Shown here piece after piece: positions 8,332 through 17,775 of a DNA stretch of 64,000 nt. The number at the start of each line of letters is the position of its first letter. Positions within the stretch are counted from its first letter, which is position 1. The notes beneath the pieces were generated by a model that was not told the DNA's origin, made no database searches, and saw only the letters and a program-made list of their open reading frames with translations. Location: the NCBI RefSeq assembly GCF_014203355.1, contig NZ_JACHIR010000001.1:8558038-8622037 (forward strand), in the 5' to 3' direction. This stretch comes from Kutzneria kofuensis (GTDB lineage Bacteria > Actinomycetota > Actinomycetes > Mycobacteriales > Pseudonocardiaceae). Made by a program: the position numbers and the translations under genes.

Positions 8332-9132
8332 ATGAAGGCGAAAGAACTGAGCAACCGCACGGCGCTGGTCACCGGGGCCGGCACGGGCATCGGGGCAGCC
8401 ATCGCGGAACGGCTGGCCGCGCGGGGCGTACGCCTGGTGATCGTGGCGCGGGACGCTGCGCGTCTGGAGGGCGTCGCGGAGCGACTGCACGCCCAACATC
8501 AGGTCGATGTGCTTACGGTGCCGCTGGACCTGTCACTGCGGGACGCTCCCGCGCACCTGGCCGCACAGCTCAAGGCGACCGGAACCGAGCTCGACATCCT
8601 GATCAACAACGCCGGCGCCGCCCAGGTGGGGCGGATCGCGAAGGCAGACCCGGCGGACCTGCGCGCGCTGATCGACGTCAACGCCACCGCGGTCGCGGAG
8701 ACGACCGCGCTGTTCCTGCCCGCGATGGTCGCCCGCGGGCGAGGCGCGATCGTCAACATCGCCAGCACGGCCGCGTACGCACCCGCGCCGTACAACGCGG
8801 TGTACGCGGCGTCGAAGGCGTTCGTGCTCTCCTTCACGCAGTCGCTGTGGTTGGAGACACGCGGCACCGGCGTCCGCGTGGTGGCGGTCAGCCCAGGTGC
8901 GACGGAGACTGCGATGAACACCCGACACATACCCGGAAAGCGGCAGCCCGAACAGGTAGCCGACACCGTCATGGCCGCACTGCGCAGCCGCGCCCCCGCG
9001 GTCGTCGACGGCCGGCTCAACACTGTGCAGGCGTTCGCGTTCAGCCGACTCATGCCCGCACGGACCGCCGCGCGGATCACCGGGAGGTTCTTCGGCAGGC
9101 AACTCGACCAGGATCCCAGCCGGCACAACTGA
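8332..9132 (+). CDS. Short-chain dehydrogenase/reductase
   Basis: 266 residues from ATG 8332, the first start after the palindrome promoter; there is no Shine-Dalgarno, consistent with a leaderless message. Rossmann motif TGAGTGIG near residues 14-21, NNAG near 95, active-site Ser in IVNIAST and YAASK (Tyr/Lys) near 160. The R after the first strand (VARDAARLEG) favours NADP(H). The length and the LINNAGAAQVGRI pattern fit ketoacyl-reductase-type SDRs; the substrate is unknown. Expression is probably controlled by the divergent MerR protein. Confidence 0.88.
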   Translation: MKAKELSNRTALVTGAGTGIGAAIAERLAARGVRLVIVARDAARLEGVAERLHAQHQVDVLTVPLDLSLRDAPAHLAAQLKATGTELDILINNAGAAQVGRIAKADPADLRALIDVNATAVAETTALFLPAMVARGRGAIVNIASTAAYAPAPYNAVYAASKAFVLSFTQSLWLETRGTGVRVVAVSPGATETAMNTRHIPGKRQPEQVADTVMAALRSRAPAVVDGRLNTVQAFAFSRLMPARTAARITGRFFGRQLDQDPSRHN

Positions 9133-10187
9133 CCAACGGTGGCCGGCGAGCGCCAAAGTGACCGGCGCTCGTCCAGGCGCCAGGCGAATCCGCATACTGG
9201 CCATTGCCCTGACGGCCGGCGCTATCGCGCTGACAGCGGGCGCGGCCGCCGACAGCGGGCATGTGCATCCGGCAGGGCTACCGCGCACAGGTTCTCGTTC
9301 GTCGCCACCCGCACGGCCTGTTACCAACTCGGCCGGCGCTACGACGTCGTCGGCCCAGCACCGGAAGTGCTGTTCGGCATCACGGGCGCTGAACCGGCCG
9401 CTGACCTTGTCGACGTGCGTGGTGGTCTGACAAGGAGACCATCACGCCCCTGGCATGCCGCGAACCCACCAGTCTTCTCCGACTTGGGGCCTCCTTGCCA
9501 GGCCCGCCGAGCGGCTGGTTTGTGGCCACCGAGCACAGGAGGTGGCCTGTGACGTGGAATTTGCCGGTCTGCACGCCTCCCTGTTGGGACGGCTCGACGT
9601 GCAGCATGTGATCACCACGTTCCTCCTTGGTGCCCGAGTCGGCCACCGCACGGGCTGGTACTACCCGGTCATCCAGAAGGCAGCGGCGGCCTGGCAGGCG
9701 CCGGCCCTGGCCGTGCGCATCAACCCCGCCTGGCCGGCGGGTGTGCCCGACGCGTCCTTCGGTCAGGACGGCTGCTCCGCCTGAACCGGCCGCGCATGGT
9801 TGCGGTGATTCCGGTCGGAACGACGGGCGACTGGGTATCTGTCTCCCGCCCCCATGCGGAAGGACGCACGACGGAACGGGCGGCTCGACTTGCCGGTTGA
9901 GGGACGCGCTTACGGAGCGTGCGGCATACCGGGGCGGTACCCGAAGGTCAGGGGGATAAACCAGCGCCTGGCGACGACCGGTCGCATACGGCCACAGTGA
10001 CCGGTTGCCGTGGACTCGCGACACGAACAGTCCTCACCTCTAAGCCATATCTCGTTGAAACGACAACGACTAGCGATCTAGTGCAGTGGCGAACAGTTGA
10101 TCAGAGCAATATTTCGACGATCGGTTTTCCTGCTTCGGTCGGCGGGTAGGCACCGGGTGTCGCAGGGCAACTTGAGAGCGGAGGGAC
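9133..10187. other. Degenerate intergenic kilobase
   Basis: No gene that I can support. A frame starting GTG 9158 opens like a secretion signal (IRILAIALTAGAIALTAGAAA), and a different frame 120 bp on reads FVATRTACYQLGRRYDVVGP and VLFGITGAEPAADLVD, so this may be a frameshifted exported protein. A 109-codon frame at 9455-9784 has no recognisable domain. Bases 10030-10187 are AT-richer and probably hold the promoter of the ThDP-enzyme operon. Confidence 0.35.
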
Positions 10188-11993
10188 ATGACAGCCAACG
10201 TCGCGGACTACGTGCTCGAACGCCTGCGCCAGTGGGGCGTGCACCGGGTCTTCGCCTACCCGGGTGACGGCATCAACGGGCTGCTCGGGGCGTTCGATCG
10301 AGCCGGCGGGGATCCGGAGTTCGTCCAGCCCCGGCACGAGGAGATGGGCGCATTCATGGCGTGCGCGCACGCGAAGTTCACCGGCGAGGTGGGGTGCTGC
10401 ATGGCCACGTCGGGGCCGGGTGCGGTGCACCTGCTCAACGGCCTGTACGACGCCAAGCTGGACCACCAGCCGGTGGTGGCGATCGTGGGCCAGCAGAAGC
10501 GCACCTCGCAAGGGGCGCACTACCAGCAGGAGATCTCGTTGGAGAACCTGTTCGCCGACGTGTCGGAGTTCTGCCAGGTGTGCATGCACCCGGCGCAGGT
10601 CCGGCACGTGATCGACCGGGCGTTCAAGACCGCGTTGACCCTGCGCGGTGTGGCCACCGTGATCATCCCGGAGGACGTGCAGGAGGAGGCGGCGCAGCCG
10701 TCGCCGCCGAAGGCGCACGGCTCGGTGTTCTCGAGCGTGGGCTGGAGTCAACCGCGGATGCTGCCCGACGAGGGCGAGCTGCGACGCGCCGCCGGTGTGC
10801 TCAACGAAGGCAGCCGGGTGGCGATGCTGATCGGCCAGGGCGCGGCGCACGCCGCCGCCGAGGTGGTCGAGGCGGCCGAGATCCTGGGCGCCGGGGTGGC
10901 GAAGGCGCTGCTGGGCCGGGAGGTGCTGCCCGACGACCTGCCGTTCGTCACCGGGCCGATCGGGCTGCTGGGCACCAAGCCCAGCGACGAGATGATGAAC
11001 GACTGCGACACCCTGTTCATGGTCGGCACCAGCTTCCCCTACAGCGAGTGGCTGCCCGACGAGGGCCAGGCCCGCGGTGTCGAGATCGACATCGACGGGC
11101 GGATGATCGGCATCCGCTACCCGATGGACGCGCACCTGGTCGGCGACGCCAAGGAGACGCTCAAGGCGTTGATCCCGCTGCTCAAGCGGAAGAGCGACCG
11201 GTCGTGGCGGGAGACGATCGAGCGCAACGTCCGCACGTGGGACCGGGTCATGGCCGATCGGGCCGGGCAGCACTTCGGCGGCGTGATCAATCCGCAGGCG
11301 GTCGCGCAGGAGTTGTCGCCGCGGCTGCCGGACAACGCGATCGTGACCGCCGATTCCGGCTCCTCGACCAACTGGTGGGCCCGGCACCTGAAGCTGCGCA
11401 AGGGGATGCGGGCGTCGCTGTCGGGGACGCTGGCCACGATGGGGCCGGGCGTGCCGTACGCGATCGCCGCCCGGTTCGCCTACCCGGACCACCCGGTGAT
11501 CGCCTTCGTCGGCGACGGCGCGTTCCAGATGAACGGCATGAACGAGATGATCACCGTCAAGCGCTATCTCGACCGGCTGGCCGGCTCCCCGCCGCTGGTG
11601 TTCTGCGTGTTCAACAACCAGGACCTCAACCAGGTCACCTGGGAGCAGCGGGCGATGGCCGGCGACCCGAAGTACCTGGGCTCGCAGTACATCCCCGACA
11701 TCCCGTACGCGCGCTATGCCGAACTCGTCGGGTTGCGGGGCATCTACTGCGACGACCCGAAGGCGGTCGGCTCCGCCTGGGACGAGGCGTTGGCCAGCGA
11801 CCGCCCGGTGGTGCTGGAGTTCAAGGTGGACCAGCAGATCGCGCCGATCCCGCCGCACATCATGTTCGAGCAGGGCAAGAAGGCGGCCAAGGCAGCGCTG
11901 CACGACCCGGAGAAGGTCGGTATCGCCACCCGCGGCTTCCGCCAGAAGCTGGTCGAGTTCTACGAGAAGCTGCCCGGCCGTGACGCGGACTGA
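10188..11993 (+). CDS. Thiamine-diphosphate-dependent enzyme (pyruvate oxidase/acetolactate synthase-like)
   Basis: 601 residues, ATG preceded by GCGGAGGG. Three-domain ThDP fold: the N-terminal PYR domain begins DYVLERLRQWGVHRVFAYPGDG and has the activating Glu in QPRHEEMGAFMA (about residue 51); a central domain covers about 190-330; the C-terminal PP domain has VGDGAFQMNGMNEM (GDG at about 442) and VFNNQDLNQVTWEQ for Mg-ThDP binding. It resembles the pyruvate oxidase/acetolactate synthase group used for 2-oxoacid decarboxylation. It heads an apparent operon with an enolase-superfamily enzyme (14-bp overlap) and an FAD/Fe-S dehydrogenase, suggesting a sugar-acid or hydroxy-acid pathway. The actual substrate is not readable. 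Confidence 0.85.
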   Translation: MTANVADYVLERLRQWGVHRVFAYPGDGINGLLGAFDRAGGDPEFVQPRHEEMGAFMACAHAKFTGEVGCCMATSGPGAVHLLNGLYDAKLDHQPVVAIVGQQKRTSQGAHYQQEISLENLFADVSEFCQVCMHPAQVRHVIDRAFKTALTLRGVATVIIPEDVQEEAAQPSPPKAHGSVFSSVGWSQPRMLPDEGELRRAAGVLNEGSRVAMLIGQGAAHAAAEVVEAAEILGAGVAKALLGREVLPDDLPFVTGPIGLLGTKPSDEMMNDCDTLFMVGTSFPYSEWLPDEGQARGVEIDIDGRMIGIRYPMDAHLVGDAKETLKALIPLLKRKSDRSWRETIERNVRTWDRVMADRAGQHFGGVINPQAVAQELSPRLPDNAIVTADSGSSTNWWARHLKLRKGMRASLSGTLATMGPGVPYAIAARFAYPDHPVIAFVGDGAFQMNGMNEMITVKRYLDRLAGSPPLVFCVFNNQDLNQVTWEQRAMAGDPKYLGSQYIPDIPYARYAELVGLRGIYCDDPKAVGSAWDEALASDRPVVLEFKVDQQIAPIPPHIMFEQGKKAAKAALHDPEKVGIATRGFRQKLVEFYEKLPGRDAD

Positions 11994-13107
11994 CGCTCCC
12001 GTCGTCGACGCGGTCGAGGTCCACGCCTTCACCGTGCCGACGGACGGACCCGACGGAACCGAGCAGGACGGCACCCTGGACTGGCACAGCACCACCATGG
12101 TGCTGGTCACCGCCCGCAGCGGCGATGCGATCGGCATCGGCTACACGTACGGCGAAGTCGCCACCGCGCACCTTATCGGCTCCAAGCTGACTGATCTCGT
12201 CACGGGCGCGGACGCATTGGCGCCGGTCGCCGCCTGGCAGCGGATGTTCGAGGGCATCCGCAACGCCGGACGGCCGGGCCTCGGCGCGATGGCCGTGTCC
12301 GCGGTCGACATCGCGTTGTGGGACCTCAAGGCGCGGTTGCTGGATCTTCCCCTGGTCCGACTGCTGCCGGCCGGTCATGACGCCGTGCCGATCTACGGCA
12401 GCGGCGGTTTCACCAACTACCCGCACGCCCGACTGGCCGAGCAACTGGCGGGCTGGGTCGGGCAGGGCATTCCCCGGGTGAAGCTGAAGGTGGGACGGAA
12501 CCCGGACGAGGACCGGCAGCGGCTCGCGGCGGTGCGCCACGCCATCGGCCCGACGCCGGAGTTGTTCGTCGACGCCAACGGCGCGTTCACGCCGAAACAG
12601 GCGGCGGCGTGGGCCCGGCGCTACCACGACGAATGGGGCGTGATCTGGTTCGAGGAACCGGTCAGCTCGGCGGACCTGGAGGGTCTCCGCCTGGTGCGGG
12701 ACCGGGCCCCGGCTCCGCTGGAGGTCGCCGCCGGCGAGTACGGGTACGTGCTGCGCGACTTCACCAACCTGGTCACGGCCGGCGCGGTCGACTGCCTCCA
12801 GGCCGACCTGACCCGCTGCGGCGGGGTCACCGGCCTGCTGGCCGTCGCCGGCCTCGCCGATGCGCACGAACTCGACCTCTCGGCCCACTGCGCGCCGGCG
12901 CTGTCGGCCCACGCGTTCTGTGCGGTTCGCCGGCTGCGGCACCTGGAGTACTTCCATGACCACACCCGCATCGAGGCGTTGCTGTTCGACGGCGTGCTCA
13001 CGCCGGTGGACGGGACGCTGCGGCCCGCGCTGGACCGGCCCGGCACGGGCTTGGCGGTGAAGTGGCCGGACGCCGAGAGATACCGGGTCTTCGGTCCCGA
13101 ACAGTGA
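11980..13107 (+). CDS. Enolase-superfamily (mandelate racemase/muconate cycloisomerase-like) enzyme
   Basis: 375 residues from GTG 11980, which overlaps the preceding stop by 14 bp and implies coupled translation. The N-terminal capping domain reads VDAVEVHAFTV...YTYGEVATAHLIG. The barrel carries KLKVG (catalytic Lys pair near 168-170) and metal ligands D198 (VDANGAF), E225 (WFEEPVSS) and E253 (AAGEYG). A His lies in LSAHCAPALSAH. This ligand set fits a Mg-dependent acid-sugar dehydratase or epimerase. Its position between a ThDP enzyme and a hydroxy-acid dehydrogenase supports sugar-acid or hydroxy-acid catabolism, but that is inference. Confidence 0.85.
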   Translation: MTRTDAPVVDAVEVHAFTVPTDGPDGTEQDGTLDWHSTTMVLVTARSGDAIGIGYTYGEVATAHLIGSKLTDLVTGADALAPVAAWQRMFEGIRNAGRPGLGAMAVSAVDIALWDLKARLLDLPLVRLLPAGHDAVPIYGSGGFTNYPHARLAEQLAGWVGQGIPRVKLKVGRNPDEDRQRLAAVRHAIGPTPELFVDANGAFTPKQAAAWARRYHDEWGVIWFEEPVSSADLEGLRLVRDRAPAPLEVAAGEYGYVLRDFTNLVTAGAVDCLQADLTRCGGVTGLLAVAGLADAHELDLSAHCAPALSAHAFCAVRRLRHLEYFHDHTRIEALLFDGVLTPVDGTLRPALDRPGTGLAVKWPDAERYRVFGPEQ

Positions 13108-13130
13108 CGACCTACCCGCGGGAGGAAAGC

Positions 13131-16100
13131 ATGAAACGGCTGCGCGAGGTCCCGGCGAAGACGTCACCGGAGATTCCCGGACCACCCCGAGGCGTGGTGC
13201 AGATCCCGGTGGCGGACCTGGAACGGGCGCTGGCCGGGGTGGTCGAGGGCGAGGTGCGCTTCGACGCGGGTTCGCTGGCGATGTACGCCAACGACGCCTC
13301 CAACTTCCGCCAGGTCCCCATCGGGGTCGTCGTGCCCAAGGCCCTCGACGATGTCGTCGCCACGCACCAGGTGTGCCACCGCTTCGGCGCCCCCATCGTC
13401 AACCGTGGCGGCGGCACCAGTCTGTCGGGGGAAACCGTCAACTACGCCGTGGTCATCGACCACTCGAAGTACCTCACCCGCATCGGCGACGTCGACACCG
13501 CCCGGCGGCTGGTCACCTGCGAGCCAGGGGCGATCAACGAAGACGTCAACCGGAAGACGGGGCAGGAGAACCTGGTGTTCGGCCCCGACCCGTCCTCGCA
13601 CTCGCGGTGCGTGATCGGCGGCAACATCGGCAACAACTCCTGCGGCGTGCACTCGATTCAGTCCCAGCTCTACGGTCCGGGCCCGCGGACCTCGGACAAC
13701 GTGCAGGCGCTGGAGATCGTCACGTACGCCGGCGACCGGTTCTGGGTCGGCGTCGACGAGGAACGCGACCTCGACGCCATCATCGCCGGCGGCGGGGCCA
13801 AAGGCAGGATCTACGCCCGGCTGCGCGGCCTGCGGGACCGCTATCTGGAACAGATCCGGCTCGGCTTCCAGCCGGCGACGAACGTGCCCCGCCGGGTCTC
13901 CGGGTACAACCTCGACGAACTGCTGCCCGAACGCGGCTTCAACGTCGCCCGCGCCCTGGTCGGCACCGAGGGGACCTGCGTGACGGTGCTCCAGGCGGTG
14001 CTGAAGCTCACCCCCGCGCTGCTGCAGCGCACCCTGGTCGTCGTCGGCTACGACGACCTGGCGGCGGCCAGCGAACATGCCCAGGAGATCGTGTCCCGGT
14101 GGCGGCCGATCGGGCTGGAGGCCCTGGACCGCCAGCTCATCGAGGACCAGCAGGAGCTGGCCATGAACCTCGACGACATCGAGGAGTTGCCCCACCGCGA
14201 CGGCAATGCCTGGCTGCTGGTCCAGTTCGGCGCGGACGACGCCGAGGAGTCCGTCGCCACCGCCAAGGCGTTCACCGCCTGGCTGGTGGGGGAGAAGGGC
14301 TACGACCCGGACCACGTGCTGATCGCCAAGAGTAAGCAGGAGGGCGGCTCCAGCCAGGACCTGTGGACTATCCGGGAGGGCGGGCTGGGATCCACGGCGT
14401 TCCCGCACGGCAAGGACCACTGGCCGGGCTGGGAGGACTCCGCCGTGCCGCCCGAGCGCATCGGCGAGTACGTGACCCGGCTGCGGGCCCTGATGGACGC
14501 CCACGGCCTCGACGGCGCGATGTACGGGCACATGGCCCAGGGCTGCATCCACTGCCGGATCGGGTTCGACCTGTACACGGCGGAAGGCGTGGCGAACTAC
14601 CGCTCGTTCATGGAGCAGGCGGCCGACCTGGTGACCTCGCTCGGCGGGACGTTGTCCGGTGAGCACGGCGACGGCCAGCAGCGGGCCGAACTGCTCGAAC
14701 GCCAGTACGGCCCCGAACTTCTCGCCGCGATGCGGGAGTTCAAGCTGATCTGGGACCCGGACGCGAAGATGAATCCGGGCAAGGTCGTGGACGCCTATCG
14801 GCTGGACGAGGACCTCAAGCTCGGCGTCGACTACAACCCGGCCCGGCCGCACACCAAGTTCGCCTACCAGGAGGACGGCGGAGACTTCGCCCATGCCGCG
14901 TTGCGCTGCGTCGGCGTCGGCAAATGCCGCGTGCCGGAGGCCAAACAGACGATGTGCCCGAGCTACCAGGTCACCCACGAGGAGAAGCACAGCACCCGCG
15001 GGCGGGCCCGGCTGCTGTTCGAGATGCTGCGCGGCGAGGTGATCACCGACGGCTGGCAGTCGCGGGAGGTGGCCGACGCGCTGGATCTGTGCCTGGCCTG
15101 CAAGGGCTGCACCAACGATTGCCCGGTCAACGTGGACATGCCCACGTACAAGGCGGAGTTCCGTCACCACCACTACCGGTCGTGGCGCCGGTGGCGACCC
15201 CGGCACGCCTACGCCTTCGGCTTCATCGACCAGGTTTCCCGGTTCGCCGGTCTGATGCCCGAACTCGTCAATGCCGTCACGCAGACGCCGGGCCTGGCCC
15301 ATGTGGCGAAGTTCCTTGGTGGCATAGACCAACGGCGCCCGCTGCCGAGCTTCGCGCCCATGACGCTGCAGCAGTGGTATCAGCAGCGTGGCGGCACTGC
15401 CAACCCGACCGGTCGGCCGGTGGTCCTGTTCCCGGACACCTTCAACAACCACCTGCACACCGACGTCGGCGTCGCTTGTGTGGAATCGCTGGAAGCGGCC
15501 GGGTGGCGGGTGATCATGCCCGAGGGGCACGTCTGCTGTGGCCGTCCGCTCTACGACTACGGGTTTCTCGACGTCGCCGAGCGGTACCTGCATCGGGTGT
15601 TGGACGTCCTGCGCGACCACGTCCGGGCCGGCACACCCGTGGTCGGGATGGAGCCCAGTTGCCTGGCGGTGTTCAAGGAGGAGCTGATCAAGATGCTCCC
15701 GCATGACGACGACGCCCGACGCCTGGCCGACAACGCCTACCACTTCGGGGAGTTCTTCACCGTCTTCGACATCGACCCGCCCCGGCTGGGTGGTGACGCG
15801 ATGTTGTGGGGGCACTGCCATCAGCGCGCCACCGGCGGCATGCAGTCTGACCAGAAGCTGCTGGAGAAGATGGGCCTCGACGTGACGAACCTGAAGGGTG
15901 GGTGCTGCGGGCTGGCCGGCTCATGGGGATTCGAGAACGGCAAGTACGGCATCTCCATGGACTGCGGCGAGCAGGGCCTCCTGCCGGCGGTCCGGGACGC
16001 GGACTCGGACACTCTCGTCGTCGCGGATGGGTTTTCCTGCAAGACCCAGATCACCGATGCCGGCACCGGGCGCACGGCGCTGCACAGCGGGCAGGTCATG

Positions 16101-16235
16101 GCAATGGCTCGCGGCAAGATGCCGGAGCGACCGCGCCCGGTGGCGGCAGTCCGCTTGGCGCGAACGGTTGTGCCCGTATTTGCAGTAGCCGCAGCCGCCG
16201 TGGGCGCCGGCGCAGTTCTGCGACGGCTCCGTTAG
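13131..16235 (+). CDS. Fused FAD-linked dehydrogenase and 4Fe-4S/CCG iron-sulphur protein (GlcD-GlpC type)
   Basis: 1034 residues from ATG 13131 behind GGAGGAAAG. Residues ~60-560 form a PCMH-type FAD domain (VPIGVVVPKALDDVV, NRGGGTSLSGETVNYAVV, GGNIGNNSCG) with the C-terminal cap (GTLSGEHGDGQ, MNPGKVVDAY) of D-lactate/glycolate dehydrogenases. Then come two Cys clusters (CVGVGKC...MCPSY and CLACKGCTNDCPV) and two CCG motifs (HVCCGRP, GGCCGLAGSWGFE). The C-terminus ends in one hydrophobic helix, VVPVFAVAAAAVGAGAVL, which could anchor it to the membrane. It should oxidise a 2-hydroxy acid and pass electrons to the respiratory chain. It is third in the operon, 23 bp after the enolase-family gene. 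Confidence 0.85.
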   Translation: MKRLREVPAKTSPEIPGPPRGVVQIPVADLERALAGVVEGEVRFDAGSLAMYANDASNFRQVPIGVVVPKALDDVVATHQVCHRFGAPIVNRGGGTSLSGETVNYAVVIDHSKYLTRIGDVDTARRLVTCEPGAINEDVNRKTGQENLVFGPDPSSHSRCVIGGNIGNNSCGVHSIQSQLYGPGPRTSDNVQALEIVTYAGDRFWVGVDEERDLDAIIAGGGAKGRIYARLRGLRDRYLEQIRLGFQPATNVPRRVSGYNLDELLPERGFNVARALVGTEGTCVTVLQAVLKLTPALLQRTLVVVGYDDLAAASEHAQEIVSRWRPIGLEALDRQLIEDQQELAMNLDDIEELPHRDGNAWLLVQFGADDAEESVATAKAFTAWLVGEKGYDPDHVLIAKSKQEGGSSQDLWTIREGGLGSTAFPHGKDHWPGWEDSAVPPERIGEYVTRLRALMDAHGLDGAMYGHMAQGCIHCRIGFDLYTAEGVANYRSFMEQAADLVTSLGGTLSGEHGDGQQRAELLERQYGPELLAAMREFKLIWDPDAKMNPGKVVDAYRLDEDLKLGVDYNPARPHTKFAYQEDGGDFAHAALRCVGVGKCRVPEAKQTMCPSYQVTHEEKHSTRGRARLLFEMLRGEVITDGWQSREVADALDLCLACKGCTNDCPVNVDMPTYKAEFRHHHYRSWRRWRPRHAYAFGFIDQVSRFAGLMPELVNAVTQTPGLAHVAKFLGGIDQRRPLPSFAPMTLQQWYQQRGGTANPTGRPVVLFPDTFNNHLHTDVGVACVESLEAAGWRVIMPEGHVCCGRPLYDYGFLDVAERYLHRVLDVLRDHVRAGTPVVGMEPSCLAVFKEELIKMLPHDDDARRLADNAYHFGEFFTVFDIDPPRLGGDAMLWGHCHQRATGGMQSDQKLLEKMGLDVTNLKGGCCGLAGSWGFENGKYGISMDCGEQGLLPAVRDADSDTLVVADGFSCKTQITDAGTGRTALHSGQVMAMARGKMPERPRPVAAVRLARTVVPVFAVAAAAVGAGAVLRRLR

Positions 16236-16576
16236 CGCCGTCGGATCGCGGCCACCGCGTTCGCGGCCAGCGCCGCCGCGATCGCCAGGTCGATCACGGC
16301 GGCGCGGCGCCAGACCGGGCTCAGGCAGGCGATCGCCAGGCAGCTGGTCGCGTGCGCCGCGTCGACCACCGCGCCGATGGCCAGGGCGACATCCGCGTCC
16401 CGGGCACGCCGGCAGGCGACGGCCTGCACGACCTGGCGAACGCCCAACGCCCGCAACACCCATCGCGCCGATGAAGTGGGCGGGCAACCGGCCACTCGCA
16501 GCACGCGGTCGGGAACCGCCAGCAGAGCCGTCCCCCAGGCCGCCCGCAGGGCTGCGGCGATCACCGCCGGCGCCAT
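16232..16576 (-). CDS. Small hydrophobic protein of unknown function
   Basis: 114 residues from ATG 16576, overlapping the end of the upstream SDR by 16 bp, so probably co-translated with it. It has three or more Ala-rich hydrophobic segments (AVIAAALRAAWGTALLAV, DVALAIGAVVDAAHATSCLA, RAAVIDLAIAAALAANAV) separated by Arg-rich loops, so a small membrane protein is likely. No family recognised. Its stop overlaps the convergent dehydrogenase stop by three bases. Confidence 0.6.
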   Translation of the reverse strand: MAPAVIAAALRAAWGTALLAVPDRVLRVAGCPPTSSARWVLRALGVRQVVQAVACRRARDADVALAIGAVVDAAHATSCLAIACLSPVWRRAAVIDLAIAAALAANAVAAIRRR

Positions 16577-17574
16577 GCGGCCAGCAGCGCACCGGCGGTC
16601 ATCAGGCCGCCGATCGCCCCGAGCAGGCCGTGGTGCTGGGATGCCCACATCTGGAGGCTGCGCGGGTGCGCCTGGTCGTCGAACCGGCCGTGCGCGCCGA
16701 AGTCGTGGCCGTCGCGGCCGTCGGCCGGCTGCCAGAGATTGGCCGGCTGGTTCGCGTCCCGCTGCTGGTCGGTCTGCTGCGAGCCGAACGCCGTCCGGGC
16801 CAGGTAGCGGTCCAGCAGCCCGGGTGCGAACTTGTCACCCAGCAAGGTCAGCACGGTGCTGCCGCCGACCCAGTACTCACGCCGCTTCGGGTGGTCGGCC
16901 GCGTACAGGATCGCCCGCGCGCAGACCTCCGGCTGGTAGATCGGCGGCACGGGTTGGGCCTTGCGGGGCAGCCGGGACAGCACCCAGTCGAACTGAGGGG
17001 TGTTCACCCCGGGCATGTGCGCCATGGTGACGTGCACGTTCGACTTGGCGTGCAGCAGTTCCGGGCGCAGGGCGTCGTGCATACCCTGGATGGCGTGCTT
17101 GGACGCGCAGTAGGCGCTCTGCAGGGGAATTCCCCGGTACGCCAGCGCCGAGCCCGTCTGGACGATGGTTCCGTGGTCGCGGGGCAGCATCCGGTCCAGC
17201 GCGGCCTTGGTGCCGTGCATGAAGCCGAGCAGGTTCACCTCGATGACGCGGCGGAACTCGTTCGGCTCGATCTCGGTGAACGGCGCGAACACGGAGGTGA
17301 AGGCGACGTTCACCCACACGTCGATGGGCCCCAACTCCCGCTCGACCCGGTCGGCCGCGGCCACCACCTGGTCGTAGTCGGCGACATCGACTTCGATCGG
17401 CAGGGCCCGACCGCCGGCCCGTTCGACGTCGTCGGCGGCGGCCTTCAGTCCGGTGGCGCCTCGTGCCAGCAGTGCCACCTTCGCGCCGTGCTCCGCGAAC
17501 AGTCGCGCGGTCGCTCGGCCGATGCCACCACTGGCGCCGGTCACCACAACGGTTCGTTCGGTCGAGTGCGTCAT
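16561..17574 (-). CDS. SDR-family oxidoreductase with C-terminal hydrophobic helix
   Basis: 337 residues from ATG 17574 with GGAGGG upstream. TGASGGIGRATARLF gives the cofactor loop near residue 12, the usual NNAG is replaced by WVNVAF, and the active site reads TGSALAYRG...SAYCASKHA (Ser, Tyr, Lys). After the 250-residue catalytic domain there is a Gln/Asp-rich stretch and a final hydrophobic helix (LLGAIGGLMTAGALLAAW) that may tether it to the membrane. Longer than typical SDRs for this reason. It is followed by a small membrane protein and divergent from the oxidase subunit gene. Substrate unknown. Confidence 0.85.
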   Translation of the reverse strand: MTHSTERTVVVTGASGGIGRATARLFAEHGAKVALLARGATGLKAAADDVERAGGRALPIEVDVADYDQVVAAADRVERELGPIDVWVNVAFTSVFAPFTEIEPNEFRRVIEVNLLGFMHGTKAALDRMLPRDHGTIVQTGSALAYRGIPLQSAYCASKHAIQGMHDALRPELLHAKSNVHVTMAHMPGVNTPQFDWVLSRLPRKAQPVPPIYQPEVCARAILYAADHPKRREYWVGGSTVLTLLGDKFAPGLLDRYLARTAFGSQQTDQQRDANQPANLWQPADGRDGHDFGAHGRFDDQAHPRSLQMWASQHHGLLGAIGGLMTAGALLAAWRRR

Positions 17575-17775
17575 GGTTCGCCCTCCCTGGTCGGCGGCAT
17601 CGGCGGATGGACCCCGGACGGCGATCGGCGCCGTCGTCCGGGGCATTCCGCGTGTACCCGCGTCGGGGCCCGCTACGCCGTGCGCGACGGCACAGTTTGT
17701 GTGAGCATTAGTTTCACAGGACAAGGTTGTCCACGTTGAAGTGTCACAGGACCGATGTGACGGGACAGTGCGCGA

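Noticed and set aside
10101-12137. 678-codon open frame on the minus strand opposite the ThDP enzyme and part of the enolase-family gene
   Set aside because: His/Arg/Val/Asp-rich composition with no family motif, fully antisense to two well-supported genes; a GC-driven artefact.
13164-15821. 885-codon minus-strand open frame opposite the FAD/Fe-S dehydrogenase
   Set aside because: Antisense to a gene with clear catalytic motifs; composition typical of frame-shadow translation.
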